Shown here piece by piece: positions 21,585 to 34,900 of a DNA stretch of 64,000 nucleotides; positions within the stretch are counted from its first letter, which is position 1, and every line of letters begins with the position of its first letter. The notes below the pieces were generated by a model. That model worked only from the letters and a program-made list of their open reading frames with translations. It did not search any database and was not told where the DNA came from. The DNA comes from Rhynchonema sp. JSB1_4 (lineage: Eukaryota > Nematoda > Chromadorea > Monhysterida > Xyalidae): NCBI GenBank assembly GCA_030248065.1, contig JASAMV010008184.1, forward strand, positions 17,482-81,481, read 5' to 3'. A program made the translations under genes and the position numbers.

Positions 21585-24500
21585 CGAGTTGTTTCCGTCA
21601 TCGAACGTGGCGTTGTGCAGCAAACATTGTCCAGTGCCCTGATGGTAACTGAAGCCTTTGCACAACCATCCGACACAGCTTTCGCCTGAAATTGACAGCA
21701 AGCACCAAAGCATGTAAAATGCTTGAAAACATCTTGGTCGATGTCAAACTTGGTGATCGGATCAGATCTGACCAGGTAGTCACATAATACCATCAATGTG
21801 ATCGGACTAAGGCGTATGGTCACATAAGGCGTATGGTGTGATCTGTTCGGATATGTCTTGTCCATAAGCAATATTGTCAAACGCGTGGGCCAAAATATTG
21901 TTTTTATATAATACGCCTATCTCTGTAACATCACCGAGCTGGCCATATGTGTGCCTGTGTGTCAGTGTGTTGTATAGGTTGTGCGTGCACTGTTGCACAC
22001 TGTGTATGGCCAAAAAAACGCAGCGCACAAACATAGACCGACAGCTGGGTGCTGTTACAAGCAGACGTGCGTCATAAAAACAATGTTACGCTGCAGCAAT
22101 ATAACGCAAGTCCAGATGACTGTTGGTGGGCAGTCAGATCAGATCATAGCAATGTGATTCGACTACCAAGTCACACCACATCAATGTGACTAGGTAGTCA
22201 GATCCGGTCACATTAATCTTATGCGACTAGGTAGACCGATCCGCCGATCCCCAAATTTGATATCGACCATTGAGCTTCATGGCAATAAGACAAATTCTGG
22301 AGCACATACCACAGTCTCGGACAAGTGTTTTCGTGGACCCGTCGTAAACAATGCCGGGTGATCCTTTCTTGTCGACTGCCTTGCTGTCGAATCGTTTTGG
22401 GTTTTCTGTTATGAATTAGTGTTGCTTTAGCGACCGAACCGCTTCCGTTCCCCGTTTACTGTATCTGTGACTGGGTTCGAAAGCAGGTGGGAAATTCGCT
22501 TTTGAGAATATGTAGCTTTGTTTCCCAATTCGAGCCTTTGTGGGGCTGTAAAACGTCATAGGGTGATATTTTCGAAACGGTGTAAAAGGTCAGTTGGGTG
22601 TAAAGGTCGGTGGAAAGCTCGGTCGACAGCTCAATGTGATAGACATCGGTGTAAAGTTGAAACATTCCACGTTAATAACAGGCAATGTTTCAGGTTTACA
22701 CCGAGCTACGCCGACCGAGCTTTCGACCGAACTTTACACCGACCTTTACGCCCAACTGACCTTTACACCGTTTCGAAAATTTTACCCATAGTAGGATGCG
22801 CTTTTATGATGCCATAAAGAAAGGAAATGCGAACAAAACGGTAGAAATGAGATGGAAAATGGCTGGTTTTCATCACTTTTTAGTGATTGTGATGCAGCAG
22901 CAATTGAATACAAACCTGCGTAACATATTGTCGATTGTACACCCAACCAGGTACCATTAGTTCCACTGCAGGTCACTTGTGTGGGTTCCAGAAAGTATCC
23001 CTCTGCGCAATCAAAAGTCGCCTGAAACAAAACAAACTTTTTAAAAAACATGAATCTGTTCAAGGCTTTATTGTACATACCCAGATAAAAATTTCTGAAT
23101 TTTCTCCTTTCTGCTTTAACCACAAAGTTGTAATTAAAATTATGACAGATCGTACATGAATTCAAAAGTTTTTAGAAGAACTTTTTTACTTAATTTGCGG
23201 TGCTGAAATAGTGCCAACTTTGTCTCTTAACATCCAATCTTCTTAATTTTTATCCATTATTAATTTTGCTATCTTCATCTTCAGCTCGATTATGTTTTGT
23301 TTTTGTTTTCCAATGGTCATTTTTGTCACGTTTGTCTCGTGTTTGTGTGTGCCTGCGATATATGCGAAGTACATACATAAAACTGAACCGAACTGAAATG
23401 AACCTGAGTGTTTGCGATCAGTTTGCCGTGCACGGAGGGGACAGTTGGAGCATATATCAATGGGTTACTGTAGGTGACGCTAGCGATTGGGGCCGGTGGA
23501 CTGATGGGCGCGCACACTGAAATTTGAAGCAATGTGACTTTTGCGTTTTGTCGGCAAGAGAAGTTAATCGTCCAGACAAACGTTGCCGATGTTGGTGCCG
23601 TCTTAAAATAAAATCACACTATGAGTGGTGCATCCAAGTTGGCTCGATGGGGCACATTTCATACAAAACACACTATCCAGACGTACTGATGATTTATGTT
23701 TACTCACTTCTACATACAGTACCCATGTATTAGCCACGTAAGCTTGCATTAGTGTTATCCCGAGATTGTTCATTTTAGGCCGGTGTCGAACAATCACTGT
23801 CGTCAAAAACGCTTTACACATTCAAAACGCAAAATATCGATGCTCGAGACCAAGCCTTAGCAACTACGTGGTTTACGGGAGTGGATTGTGGTCTGCCGAG
23901 CTGTGTTGGTTTGGCACGCGCACCTTTCTCACAAGGCTGGTCACCTCCCGTCCATACACGACTCGCGTTGCAGGTGATTGTCTGTTGCGTTAGTCGATCG
24001 GCAGTCGCATGCCCGCTGTCACATTCATGTGTCATCGTGCCTCCACCAATCGTCCAGTTGACTGCCACTTCCGATGCAAAAACCATCGAGCTCTGGTTGA
24101 CGCCGGCCGGCAGCACCAGTTCATTGCGGTGGCACACTTGAGATGCATATATTTTTATACGGGTTACAAAGGTACAAGAACGTCCAAATCCATTCGCACG
24201 ACTATACTCCGCAGAGATAAACCAGCCATTAAACAAAAAAAATCATGATGTTGTAGAATTATGTTCGCACCGTGTGAACTTCGCGAAACCACCAAGCCGA
24301 TCGCAATACAGCAAGTAGCAAAATATACGTGCTAGTAGAGGTATAGTATTTTTCCAAATTCGCTGCCGCACAGTAAAGTACGCCCCATAGTTAATGTCAG
24401 GTTCTAAACCCGAAAATCAGCTTGTGAAACATTCGGACAGCCAACACACACGCAGCTTGCCAGCCAACCAGGCAGCTGCGCGCAATGTTTCAGAACCGCG

Positions 24501-27500
24501 CATGGTTAGCGTTCGGGTTTATAACTTGACATTAACTATGGGGCGTAGTTTACTGTGCTGCAGCGAATTTGGAAATTTACTATAACTGCCGCAAAAATAA
24601 ACTCGTCGTTAGCAGTCCAACTTGTTCTGCGTACGTATGATGAATTTTTCACGCCGATTGCGACCAAGTTTAAAGACAAAATGATCGAAGTTGTGGAGTA
24701 CGAAATGCATGGCGGGGGGCGGTTTCGCGAATGTATCGCTTGTCACGCACGATACGCACCTGGTTCGCACATAAAGTAGGTCATGTTGTCCCACGATGCC
24801 GACCATATCCAATCGGCGACCGCCAAACAGGTGCGCGCTGTGCCTGACTGTCCTTCGACGGTCATTGTGTTTGCCGGGCACGTAATCGTCGCAACGGTTC
24901 CCACCGGGTACATCAAATACTGCGCGGGACCGGGCAGCGACAAGTTTCCGATCGGCGCAAGCGAGTAGCTGACGTCGCCGTTGGTGTCCACTCGAGGACA
25001 AACTGCAAGGTCGCCGGCTTCAAGCTTTCTGATCGGTCAAGTCCGGTCTGGTCCTGTTTCCGATAGGTCACGTTTCGCAGAACTTCGATTGTTTCACTGG
25101 CGTCAACAATCTCCACAAGCGGAATATTGTGCTAATAATAAACATATAGCTGTCCGAAATTCATTATTCCGCTGGTCAAAATAGTATCATGAAACGAATC
25201 TCAAAATGTCCAAAATGTGACCCGGTCTACTGCCACAAACCATTTTCACAGGGAACAAGTGGTTCCCAGGTGTCAGTAGCGGTGCACGTGATCCGATGCC
25301 GTATTAACTGGGGATGACCAGTGAACACCATGTAGTAGTAGCTGTTGCAACTGTAGTCGATCGTCTGAATTCCAGTTATTGGATCCACATAGCTATCCAA
25401 ACAGGTAACTGATGCCGGCCACGGGGTGCTGGGGAAAACGGTGCACGCTGCAATTCAATCAATGTTTTCACACACTTTGCTGTCGGATCTGATCGGACCT
25501 GCTTCGGTAACGTGTGAAATGTGTGAAACGTCTGAACATTTTTTTTGCTTTCTTCGTGCCTAACACGCGAAGGGGGTGCTAGAGAACACGTTTGAATTGC
25601 GCGTTGACTTGTCTTGTGCAACGCGTGCCAAGAGGAACACTTCATCTCCAATTTATAAGCTGTAGTATAGCTTCAAAATGTACACACAGTACCAGGGTTG
25701 GGCAAAAAAAATTTTAAAAAAGAAAAAATTTTTTTTTAAAATTTTCACGGGAACAAAATGTTCTAACGTCCAAAAATGGCCTTTTTGGGGGTTATTTTTT
25801 GTCATTTTTTCTCAAGGGTCGAAAAATTTTCTTCACAAAATCACCTTTGGAGCATGTATTTGGTACCTAAGATACCCCAAATGATGTTATTATACCTTCC
25901 CGTAATACATGGGACACAGTATGCATGTGCCTACATGGTACTTCGATGTCATACCCCATCAGGTCGGTCATATACTACTGATTCAGCTACCCGACAAGTA
26001 TTTCTGCAGCTTATATTCTCAATTCTGTGTGGTTTATGAGTGAATCTTGCTTATTCGGCCACAAACTGTTGTGTCCGATACCACAGAGCAGCAATCAGCG
26101 GTCCATATCAAGCACAGACTGTTGGATTGCACCGAAATGACGTAAACACCCTTGATAAGTGATGCAAACCAAGTCACAAAAGTGACTTGCCAATTAAAGT
26201 TGCATTTTTTCGCCATTTTGCGCGTTTTTTAGGCAAATTTGGTAAAATTTACCCGAATCTCAGACTTTTTAAAAAAAATTTTTTAAAAAAAAACTTGTTT
26301 AAAAAAATTTTTTTTCCAACCCTGCACAGTACACCAGAAAATGACTTATCACCACCTTAGCAATGAACACGACATTATCCCACAGGAAAAGCTAGATCAT
26401 CTTTGTGAATCTCAGTACATATCCAAGTTGATGAACATCTGTGCAAATTTTAACAAAAACGTCCCGTTCAAACTGTTTTGGGCTCTATGTGCGCCAGATC
26501 AAGAGCGATAGAGTACGTGACTAGTCATCCACATCGCTATTGTGCGCGAAGCACGAGGATGCGAAGAGAGGGTACGACGGTTAGAGTTTTGACCATCACT
26601 AATTCGTTTCGATTTTTTATGAAGGATAAGGTGCTGAATGCAAAAATTGCATGAGACTAAGAAAAGCAAGTCCGATTTGATCTGCTCCGAGCACCATTTT
26701 TGATACCTCATTTCGAATTGTTTCATATCTTTGCTTGTTATGGTATCAATTTCAATGAGGTTTCAAAGGCGCTCTGTTCCGTGTAACGCATGTTATACGA
26801 AACGTGCCTGTACCATGTATGTACTTTGGTGTATTTGTCAGCGTTCTTGTTGTTGTTTCATTGGTTTCACCAAAATGATACGAATAAATATAATTACGGT
26901 GTGCAAGACGTATACAAACCCAACCTGGTGTCGGCGTTACACACGTATAAGTGGCGAAGCTGGGGTCGGGGACACAGAACTGTCCATTCGCACATGGTTC
27001 GGGATGGCACGGATGAGTTCCTGTATTATGTTGTACAAGGCAGTGAGTGCATCCCAGCCTGTTCCCGCTTGCAATTGCGCATGACGACATGCCCACGCCC
27101 GAGCGCCGCACGAGGTCACACGCGTGCGGATGCGTGACGTACACAAAGCAAAAAGTAAATATTTCTTAGGCTGTGAGCAGATAAACGCGGAATGCGGAAA
27201 TTGGTGAGCAGATAAACGCGGAATGGCAGATTTCTGCATTCCGCATTCCGCGTTTATCTGCTCACTTTTGCGGAACATTGCGCGCTTGGGTGACGATGAC
27301 AACTTCCAGCGTGCTGACCTCAAATGTTGCGTGTTAACGCAAACAGCAACTGAGATGTTTGACCAAAAGCATAAATTTACTTGCAGAAATTCGAAATTCC
27401 GCAAAGGTGAGCAGATAAACGCGGAATGCGGAATGCAGAAATTTGCCATTCCGCTTTTATCTAATCGCGGCCTAAAGGGGATCTGCATTGGTTGATCTTA

Positions 27501-30500
27501 GTGATGTTTATCTCGGACATGGGTTAGTGTTCACGAAAACGGTGGAGTGCGAAGGTGGAATGCAGAAATCTGCCATTCCGCGCGTTTATCTGCTCACAGC
27601 CTTACGTAACATGCACGCACATTAATCGTATACCCGCGTGACACGAACGCGGCTGCAGCTCATCGAGAAATCTGCCTCAATATTTCTGACTACTTATGAG
27701 TGGTTTCTGATACTATCCGTCCATGGCGAAACTCGCTGCTAATAACGTACCTACATAACCGTAGCTGCTTTTTGTCGAGGACCTGTGATTATCTATTGTC
27801 ACAAAAATGCAAAATCTTGCGAAACTTCACTGGTTTCTGAAAAAAGTATGGTGATTGCCAATGTGCTGTTGCAAGTTATTCTTGCTGTAAAACTTTGAAT
27901 ATGACCATGCTTTCCTAACCCCCCCCCCAATCTAAACTGTATTCGCAAACGTGTGCCCAATTGAAATTGGGCCCTGTTCTGGTTCCAGTCTCATTGCAAG
28001 TATAATGTGCGGTAGTGTGCGGCCCGATTTCGTCTCTCCAGCTGACACCACCTGTAAAGATGCGCAATCATGTGGACTGTTGTAAACCACGTTGGGTCGT
28101 ATCAAATGTTTAGCAAAAGCATCACAGTTAAGCTATCACAGTCCCGGCAATGGCGGGATGGAATTGAAGAGATAATTAATTACTGTGGTTGCCGCCTCTA
28201 CAATGACCACGTTGGTCAACTTCTGCACAACGTTGGTCGAATTTTAAACTGTAATTTGCTGACAAAAAATTACAGAGTCCCAATAAAGCATGCAGGAAGC
28301 AAAGTGCTCCGGTTGGCAATCCAGTGACCGCAACTGACTGCTCCAGCACCCAAACGGTGCAGAAACACCAACCTCCAATGTAGTTGTCATCCGAAAGATA
28401 AACAGGGTCCCATATGGTTTGGTTGGCATCAGTGGAATTCCATTGTTTTAGTTTGATGAGAGCGTGTACTCCGGTTCCAACCTGCACTATCTGATATCTT
28501 CCTTTATTACATAAAGGAAATGCGCAGACGCGTGTTGGGAAAACCATCGTTTTTGTCAACATTCAACGGTAAAACAATAATGGCTGTTTCAAAGCCGCGA
28601 TTGAATGAGCAAGGAGTGCAGTGTTCGAACGGGATCCCGATCCCGGGACACCGGGCCCTTTTTCTGATCCCGATCCCGATCCCGGCATTTTGAAAAAGAC
28701 AATCCCGATCCCGATCCCGCCCAAAAAAGTACCGGGATCGGGATTAAGTTTTGAGAACAAAAAGTAAAAAATTATGCAATTTTAATTCGCCAAGCTGTTG
28801 TAAGGGCGAGGGCCATGCAAACGCGGGCGCGGGTCGCGGGTCAGAAAAATACTCTATATGTCCAATGACCGCCCCGCGTTTGCATGCCGCACTTGCGGGT
28901 CGCGGTTTGCGGGTCGCTTGAAACATTTGTTTGGCTGCAACACACAAAAATTAACCAATCCGCGTCCAGCCAACGCCGCAGACTGCCGTAGCACAGCGCT
29001 GATTGATAATTTTTGTGTGTGATAGCTACATAAATGTTTCAAGTGACCCGCAAACCGCAGCCCGCAAGTGCGGCCATGCAAACGCGGGGCGGTCATTGGA
29101 CATAGAATTATTGCTGACCCGCGGCCCACAATCGTGTTTGCGTGGCCGCGCCCCTAAGAGGTGCTCGACGGCTGATTCCAAGCGTGATGAAACCGCAAGC
29201 ACCACCACTCGCGAACAAGTCGAGCTAGAACTGAACGGTTACACAAAGTTGCATCGAACGAAGGGACTCAATTTCGAGGAAATGTTGTCATGGTGGGCAA
29301 CAAATGAGACAAAGTTTCCGCGACTAGCACGTCTAGCTTCCAAATATCTAAAAAGCGCTCCGCTTACGAGTGTGCCTTCTGAACAGCTCTTTTCCAGTGC
29401 AGCTGATTTGTTTGATGGCAAGACTGCTTGAAACCAGAAAATGGTGAAATGCCTGTCTTTTTGTCAAAGGCTTTGCCATTGATCGACCATAATTATGATC
29501 TTTGAACTTATCCGTCATCAGCTATTCTCGATTTTCAATCGGCTTTAAGGGCGGACGTAGGTTAAACACGGAAACCGGAACACGGAAATAATTCCCATAC
29601 AAAATTATTTCACTCATTTCCGTGTCACGAAAATATTTCCTTGGACATTATTGCTGTTCGCGTCAACACACAAACTTTTGACTTCATTCATTCATTCACA
29701 CAAACGCTGGCTTTTGTCATCATCACTCGAAAAGCACCGTTTGCATGCCTGCGTTATTTCCGTGTTCCGTGCCACGGAAATATTTCCGTGTTCCGTGATT
29801 TTAAAAAATTTTTCACGGAACACAATACGGAAATATTTCCGTGTTCCGGTTTCCGTGTTCAACCTAAGTCCGCCCTAATCACTATTCCGGATGCTTATCC
29901 ATGTGTGATAAACATGTTTCATGGATGTCTGCGACATTAACGTGCATCTTATGCATAAAATGATACAAACTATTGCCTTTGGACTATCTGGTCAATCCCG
30001 ATCCCGATCCCGGGATCCCGGGTTTTCAAAACCGGGATCCCGATCCCGATCCCGACACTTTCTTGATTCCAATCCCGATCCCGATCGCGGGATTAAAAAT
30101 GAATCCCGTTCGAACACTGAAGGAGTGTGTCACACGGTACCCGTCTTACTATCTCAGAAAGTGCTTAACCGTGTCGCAGCAGTAATTATTGTTGGATGTC
30201 TGTTACAACCCAATCGTGAGGAAGTACTGCTCTTGCCAGCCAGGATGATAACGAACCAAGTGTGTCTGCCAGACACTGTGCCAGTTTGCCAAACGCTCTC
30301 CATATTTTGCAGGGCCGACTTTTTTTACGCCCAACGCGGTCGTATACCGTATGCCCCCATACGGTGTAAGGTCGGTAGGCTGCGTACAAACTCTGAGCAA
30401 TATACAAGCGAAAGAATTCAAGAAATTTGAATGGCAAGATAGCTGACCAAGTTGCAAGCAATCAGGTTCAACAACGTCAGATTTTCCGACGCGATCGGAC

Positions 30501-30644
30501 GTCCTTTGCCGAGTGCGCCACCGTAATCGGGACACGGCGCGGCCAACACATTGGTCGAATACCAGGCCGTGAATGAGTGAGCATAACACACATTGTCCAC
30601 AAGCATGTGTGCATCCGTCAACGCAGCACACTCACTCGCTATGT
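21585..30644 (-). CDS. Selectin-like protein: CTLD, EGF, four sushi, PAN
   Basis: Eleven exons join in phase to about 534 residues. CTLD: 30448-30644 (SECAALTDAHMLVDNVCYAH), 28373-28490 and 27938-28051 (ending NFNWAHVCEY). EGF-like: 26925-27020 (HPCHPEPCANGQFC), with only four cysteines. Sushi modules: 25241-25447, 24760-25002, 23924-24136, and 23404-23516 plus 22916-23021; each shows the cysteine and tryptophan spacing, such as ITCTATDTWEPLVPC. PAN/apple: 22310-22405 and 21585-21685 (CKGFSYHQGTGQCLLHN). Nearly every module boundary is phase 1-1, as expected of shuffled extracellular exons. The likely role is carbohydrate or pathogen binding outside the cell. The signal-peptide exon (upstream, phase 1) and the end of the gene (below 21585) were not found. 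Transposons sit in five introns. Order and domains are seen; binding role is inferred. Confidence 0.75.
22561..22787. mobile_element. GGGTGATATTTTCG MITE, 227 bp
   Basis: Inverted ends GGGTGATATTTTCGAAAC and its complement, with ATA at 22558-22560 and 22788-22790. The word GTGTAAAGGTCGGT is repeated in both arms. It lies in the intron before the PAN exons. Confidence 0.8.
25693..26324. mobile_element. Non-autonomous hAT, CAGGGTTGGGC family, 632 bp
   Basis: Ends CAGGGTTGGGCAAAAAAA and its complement, with 8-bp flanks CACAGTAC at 25685-25692 and 26325-26332. It lies in the intron between the EGF and first sushi exons. Its interior is the intact relative of 7479-8041. Confidence 0.88.
27169..27601. 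mobile_element. GGCTGTGAGCAGATAAACGC MITE, 433 bp
   Basis: Inverted ends GGCTGTGAGCAGATAAACGC and complement with TTA at 27166-27168 and 27602-27604. The word GAGCAGATAAACGCGGAATG occurs several times in both arms. It lies in the intron between the CTLD and EGF exons. Confidence 0.78.
29123..29431 (+). pseudogene. hAT transposase C-terminal (hATC) remnant
   Basis: The frame shows the dimerisation-region pattern W-x-FPRLARLASKYL followed by TSVPSEQLFSSAADLF, then a stop at 29429-29431. In the hAT family this region normally ends a protein of 500-700 residues; here the catalytic part and most of the zinc-finger region are gone. It lies within a hAT element whose ends and target duplication are intact, so it is the relic of that element's own gene. 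Confidence 0.8.
29549..29875. mobile_element. Harbinger-like MITE with CCGTGTT words
   Basis: TAA flanks at 29546-29548 and 29876-29878. Ends GGGCGGACGTAGGTT and complement match the element at 85-449, but the repeated word is TTCCGTGTTCCG instead of TTCCGGATTCCGG. Nested in the hAT at 28619-30119. Confidence 0.75.
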
Positions 30645-30794
30645 CTGCATAAGAAGGAAATGATAGCTGGCTGCAGGAGAACATTTTGTCGCAGGGTGAC
30701 CGGCCATATTTTAACCGCGTTGTCAAAAAAGGGACTTTCTAATCTGGACTCAAGTATCAAGTCCAATTTGTTATCTCGAGCACACAAACATGGT

Positions 30795-30975
30795 ATTGCC
30801 ACGAGCTCATGAGACACATGTTACAGTTCCGTGTGTTTCGAAATGTCTCGAAGATGAAAATAGAGAACGTGGGCGTGCTCATGCATAGTCAATTTCTCTT
30901 TCGTGTGTTTTCGAAAAGTTTCGAAACACGTAGTACCGCACGAACAGGCGTCTCATGAGCTAGTGGTTGGACCAT
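30795..30975. repeat. CTCATGAGAC-ended MITE relative
   Basis: GAGCTCATGAGACAC at the left and GCGTCTCATGAGCTAG at the right enclose inverted GTGTGTTTCGAAA/TTTCGAAACACG segments. Ends match those of the pair at 19558-20993. Confidence 0.6.
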
Positions 30976-32750
30976 ACATTAAAGTTGCGGTTGGACACAG
31001 TCATTTTTGCGGCCTGCGGGTCACATCAACCAGTACGTGTTCCACGATCACGTGGATGTAATACAAAAAAACCGACGCGATAGCAATAGGTTAAGTATGG
31101 GATTACGATAGTTCACAACTACATCAATACAACCAACCAGCGTTAGCTCTCAGGTACACCAAATGCTTGATCACCCATATCGCAACGAGTGTAGACGTGA
31201 CCATTCTCGGATAGCAGCAAACAGTCAGCTTATGGATTTTGTACCGGCCGATTCAGTTTTAGAACCACAAAGCTTTAGACTTTTGTCAATGTACCAGGCG
31301 TAGCATGAACAGCAAACACTTGCACTGCGGTAACCATGAGCAGTCGGAACAATGGACTGGTTGCCACGTTGGACCATACACACGTGTTTTCTGTTTCAGT
31401 ATCACACAAGATGAAATTGAGTTACCAAAAGTTGCGAACCGTTGGGACTGTGATATACACTGTATATTTGCTGTGCCTGTATTGGACATTTGAACAGAAC
31501 GTGAACCGTACCGAACCGTACGCCGAACAAACCCCCTTGTGCCGATATGGCGATGAGTGCTTTGCCCGAACATCGGCTGGACTCAATTTATATGCCCTTT
31601 TCGGCTTTTTGCGAACCTGAATGATTGATGTTGATCTTAAAACAACATACAGCAGTCTATGTTCATGGGCAGGCGAGGCGCACAGGCTGGTGGTCAGGTA
31701 CAGTCAGTGGAATGTTGTTGCTGCACATGGGAAGTCAAACAAAATCCTTGGTCAAAACAGTGTGTTTCTGTCCAGTATCCGCTGTTACTGTCAGGACATT
31801 AACATTTTTATGTTTTCATCTGCTCGCGTGTCTCTTCTGTTGTCAATTCCATGTGCTATCGAAAAGGGAACGAAGACTTCGTTTTTTTAAGAAGATGAAG
31901 ATTTTAATCGTTTATTTACGGTATACTGTACAGTACGTAGGTCCTATTTTTCAGAGCGAGGTACACCGCCATGCACTTTACTGTATTCATGGGTGCTGGT
32001 GTGGTGCCCATCAGCCATGAACTCAAGTGTCAATACAAAATGGGACGCCAATGCACTTGTTACTTGGTTCCTGTTGGGGAACATAGAACACGGTGTTGCC
32101 AGCTTTGAAAGCACAATTGCTGTATCCTAGTATTGTATATCTCTATTGTCCCCAGATCAGATAGCCGGTATGAGTTACATTGGAGCCACTGACCTGTTTC
32201 GCATGATAATCGTAACAACAGCGATTGATTGATGTTTTGGTCAAGAATATCAGTCAAATGAGCTGTACAGTTGTAGTTGTATACCGACAAAAACTAACAA
32301 TGCCCATTGAACATGGCTTGCAAATATGTAGTGTGTTTTTACATCAATGTGAATAAAGATCTCAGCTCACGAAGGACGCGTGGTGGTTACTGCCACGATC
32401 GTGATTGTTGCCGTTCGCGTCCCATTAGCTGCGAATGTTCCATCCTATGACGCAGCACTAGTAGAAAGATCGTGGTGAGCGTGTCCTTTGCCACGTTTGA
32501 GCCTTTTGCAGTTGCCGTAAAAGTATTGACGCTGAGCGAAAGCTCAGAAATATGGCGTTACCTGTGTGATCGTGGCTTTGTTTTCCATCAAACCTTTTAA
32601 ACATGTCACGCCCATGAACAGCGTTCGGTGCTATTTTTATGATGGCCTTTCTAGTGGATTTGAATCAAGTCATGACGAACGAAGGTACCGGAGCACACCA
32701 AGAAGTTTGTGAAGTAACATTCTAAATGATGCCCATAACATAAAACAACT
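30976..32750. other. Mostly unassigned; one sushi-like half exon
   Basis: On the minus strand 32194-32293 is an open exon (GTTAG acceptor, GTCAGT donor, phase 0 to 1) with VYNYNC and LRLSCETG, the V-x-Y-x-C and L-x-C of a sushi module. No partner exon was established. It may be an upstream exon of the selectin-like gene. On the plus strand a hydrophobic frame near 32377-32480 (TATIVIVAVRVPLAAN) is unassigned. Confidence 0.35.
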
Positions 32751-34896
<2,146 letters not shown>

Positions 34897-34900
34897 ATAC

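Larger units (their letters stand above)
28619..30119. mobile_element. hAT element with GATCCC words and transposase remnant
   Basis: Ends CAGTGTTCGAACGGGAT and complement, with the exact 8-bp duplication AAGGAGTG at 28611-28618 and 30120-30127. GATCCC words are iterated next to both ends. Inside lie an inverted repeat (about 28808-28930 and 29035-29150, GCGGGTCGCGG-rich), a hAT transposase remnant (29123-29431) and a nested Harbinger-like MITE. It sits in the first CTLD intron of the selectin-like gene. Confidence 0.88.

Noticed and set aside
28244..28429. Cysteine-containing frame considered as the CTLD C-terminus
   Set aside because: The exon at 27938-28051 fits better in phase, splice sites and the NW-x-x-VCE ending.
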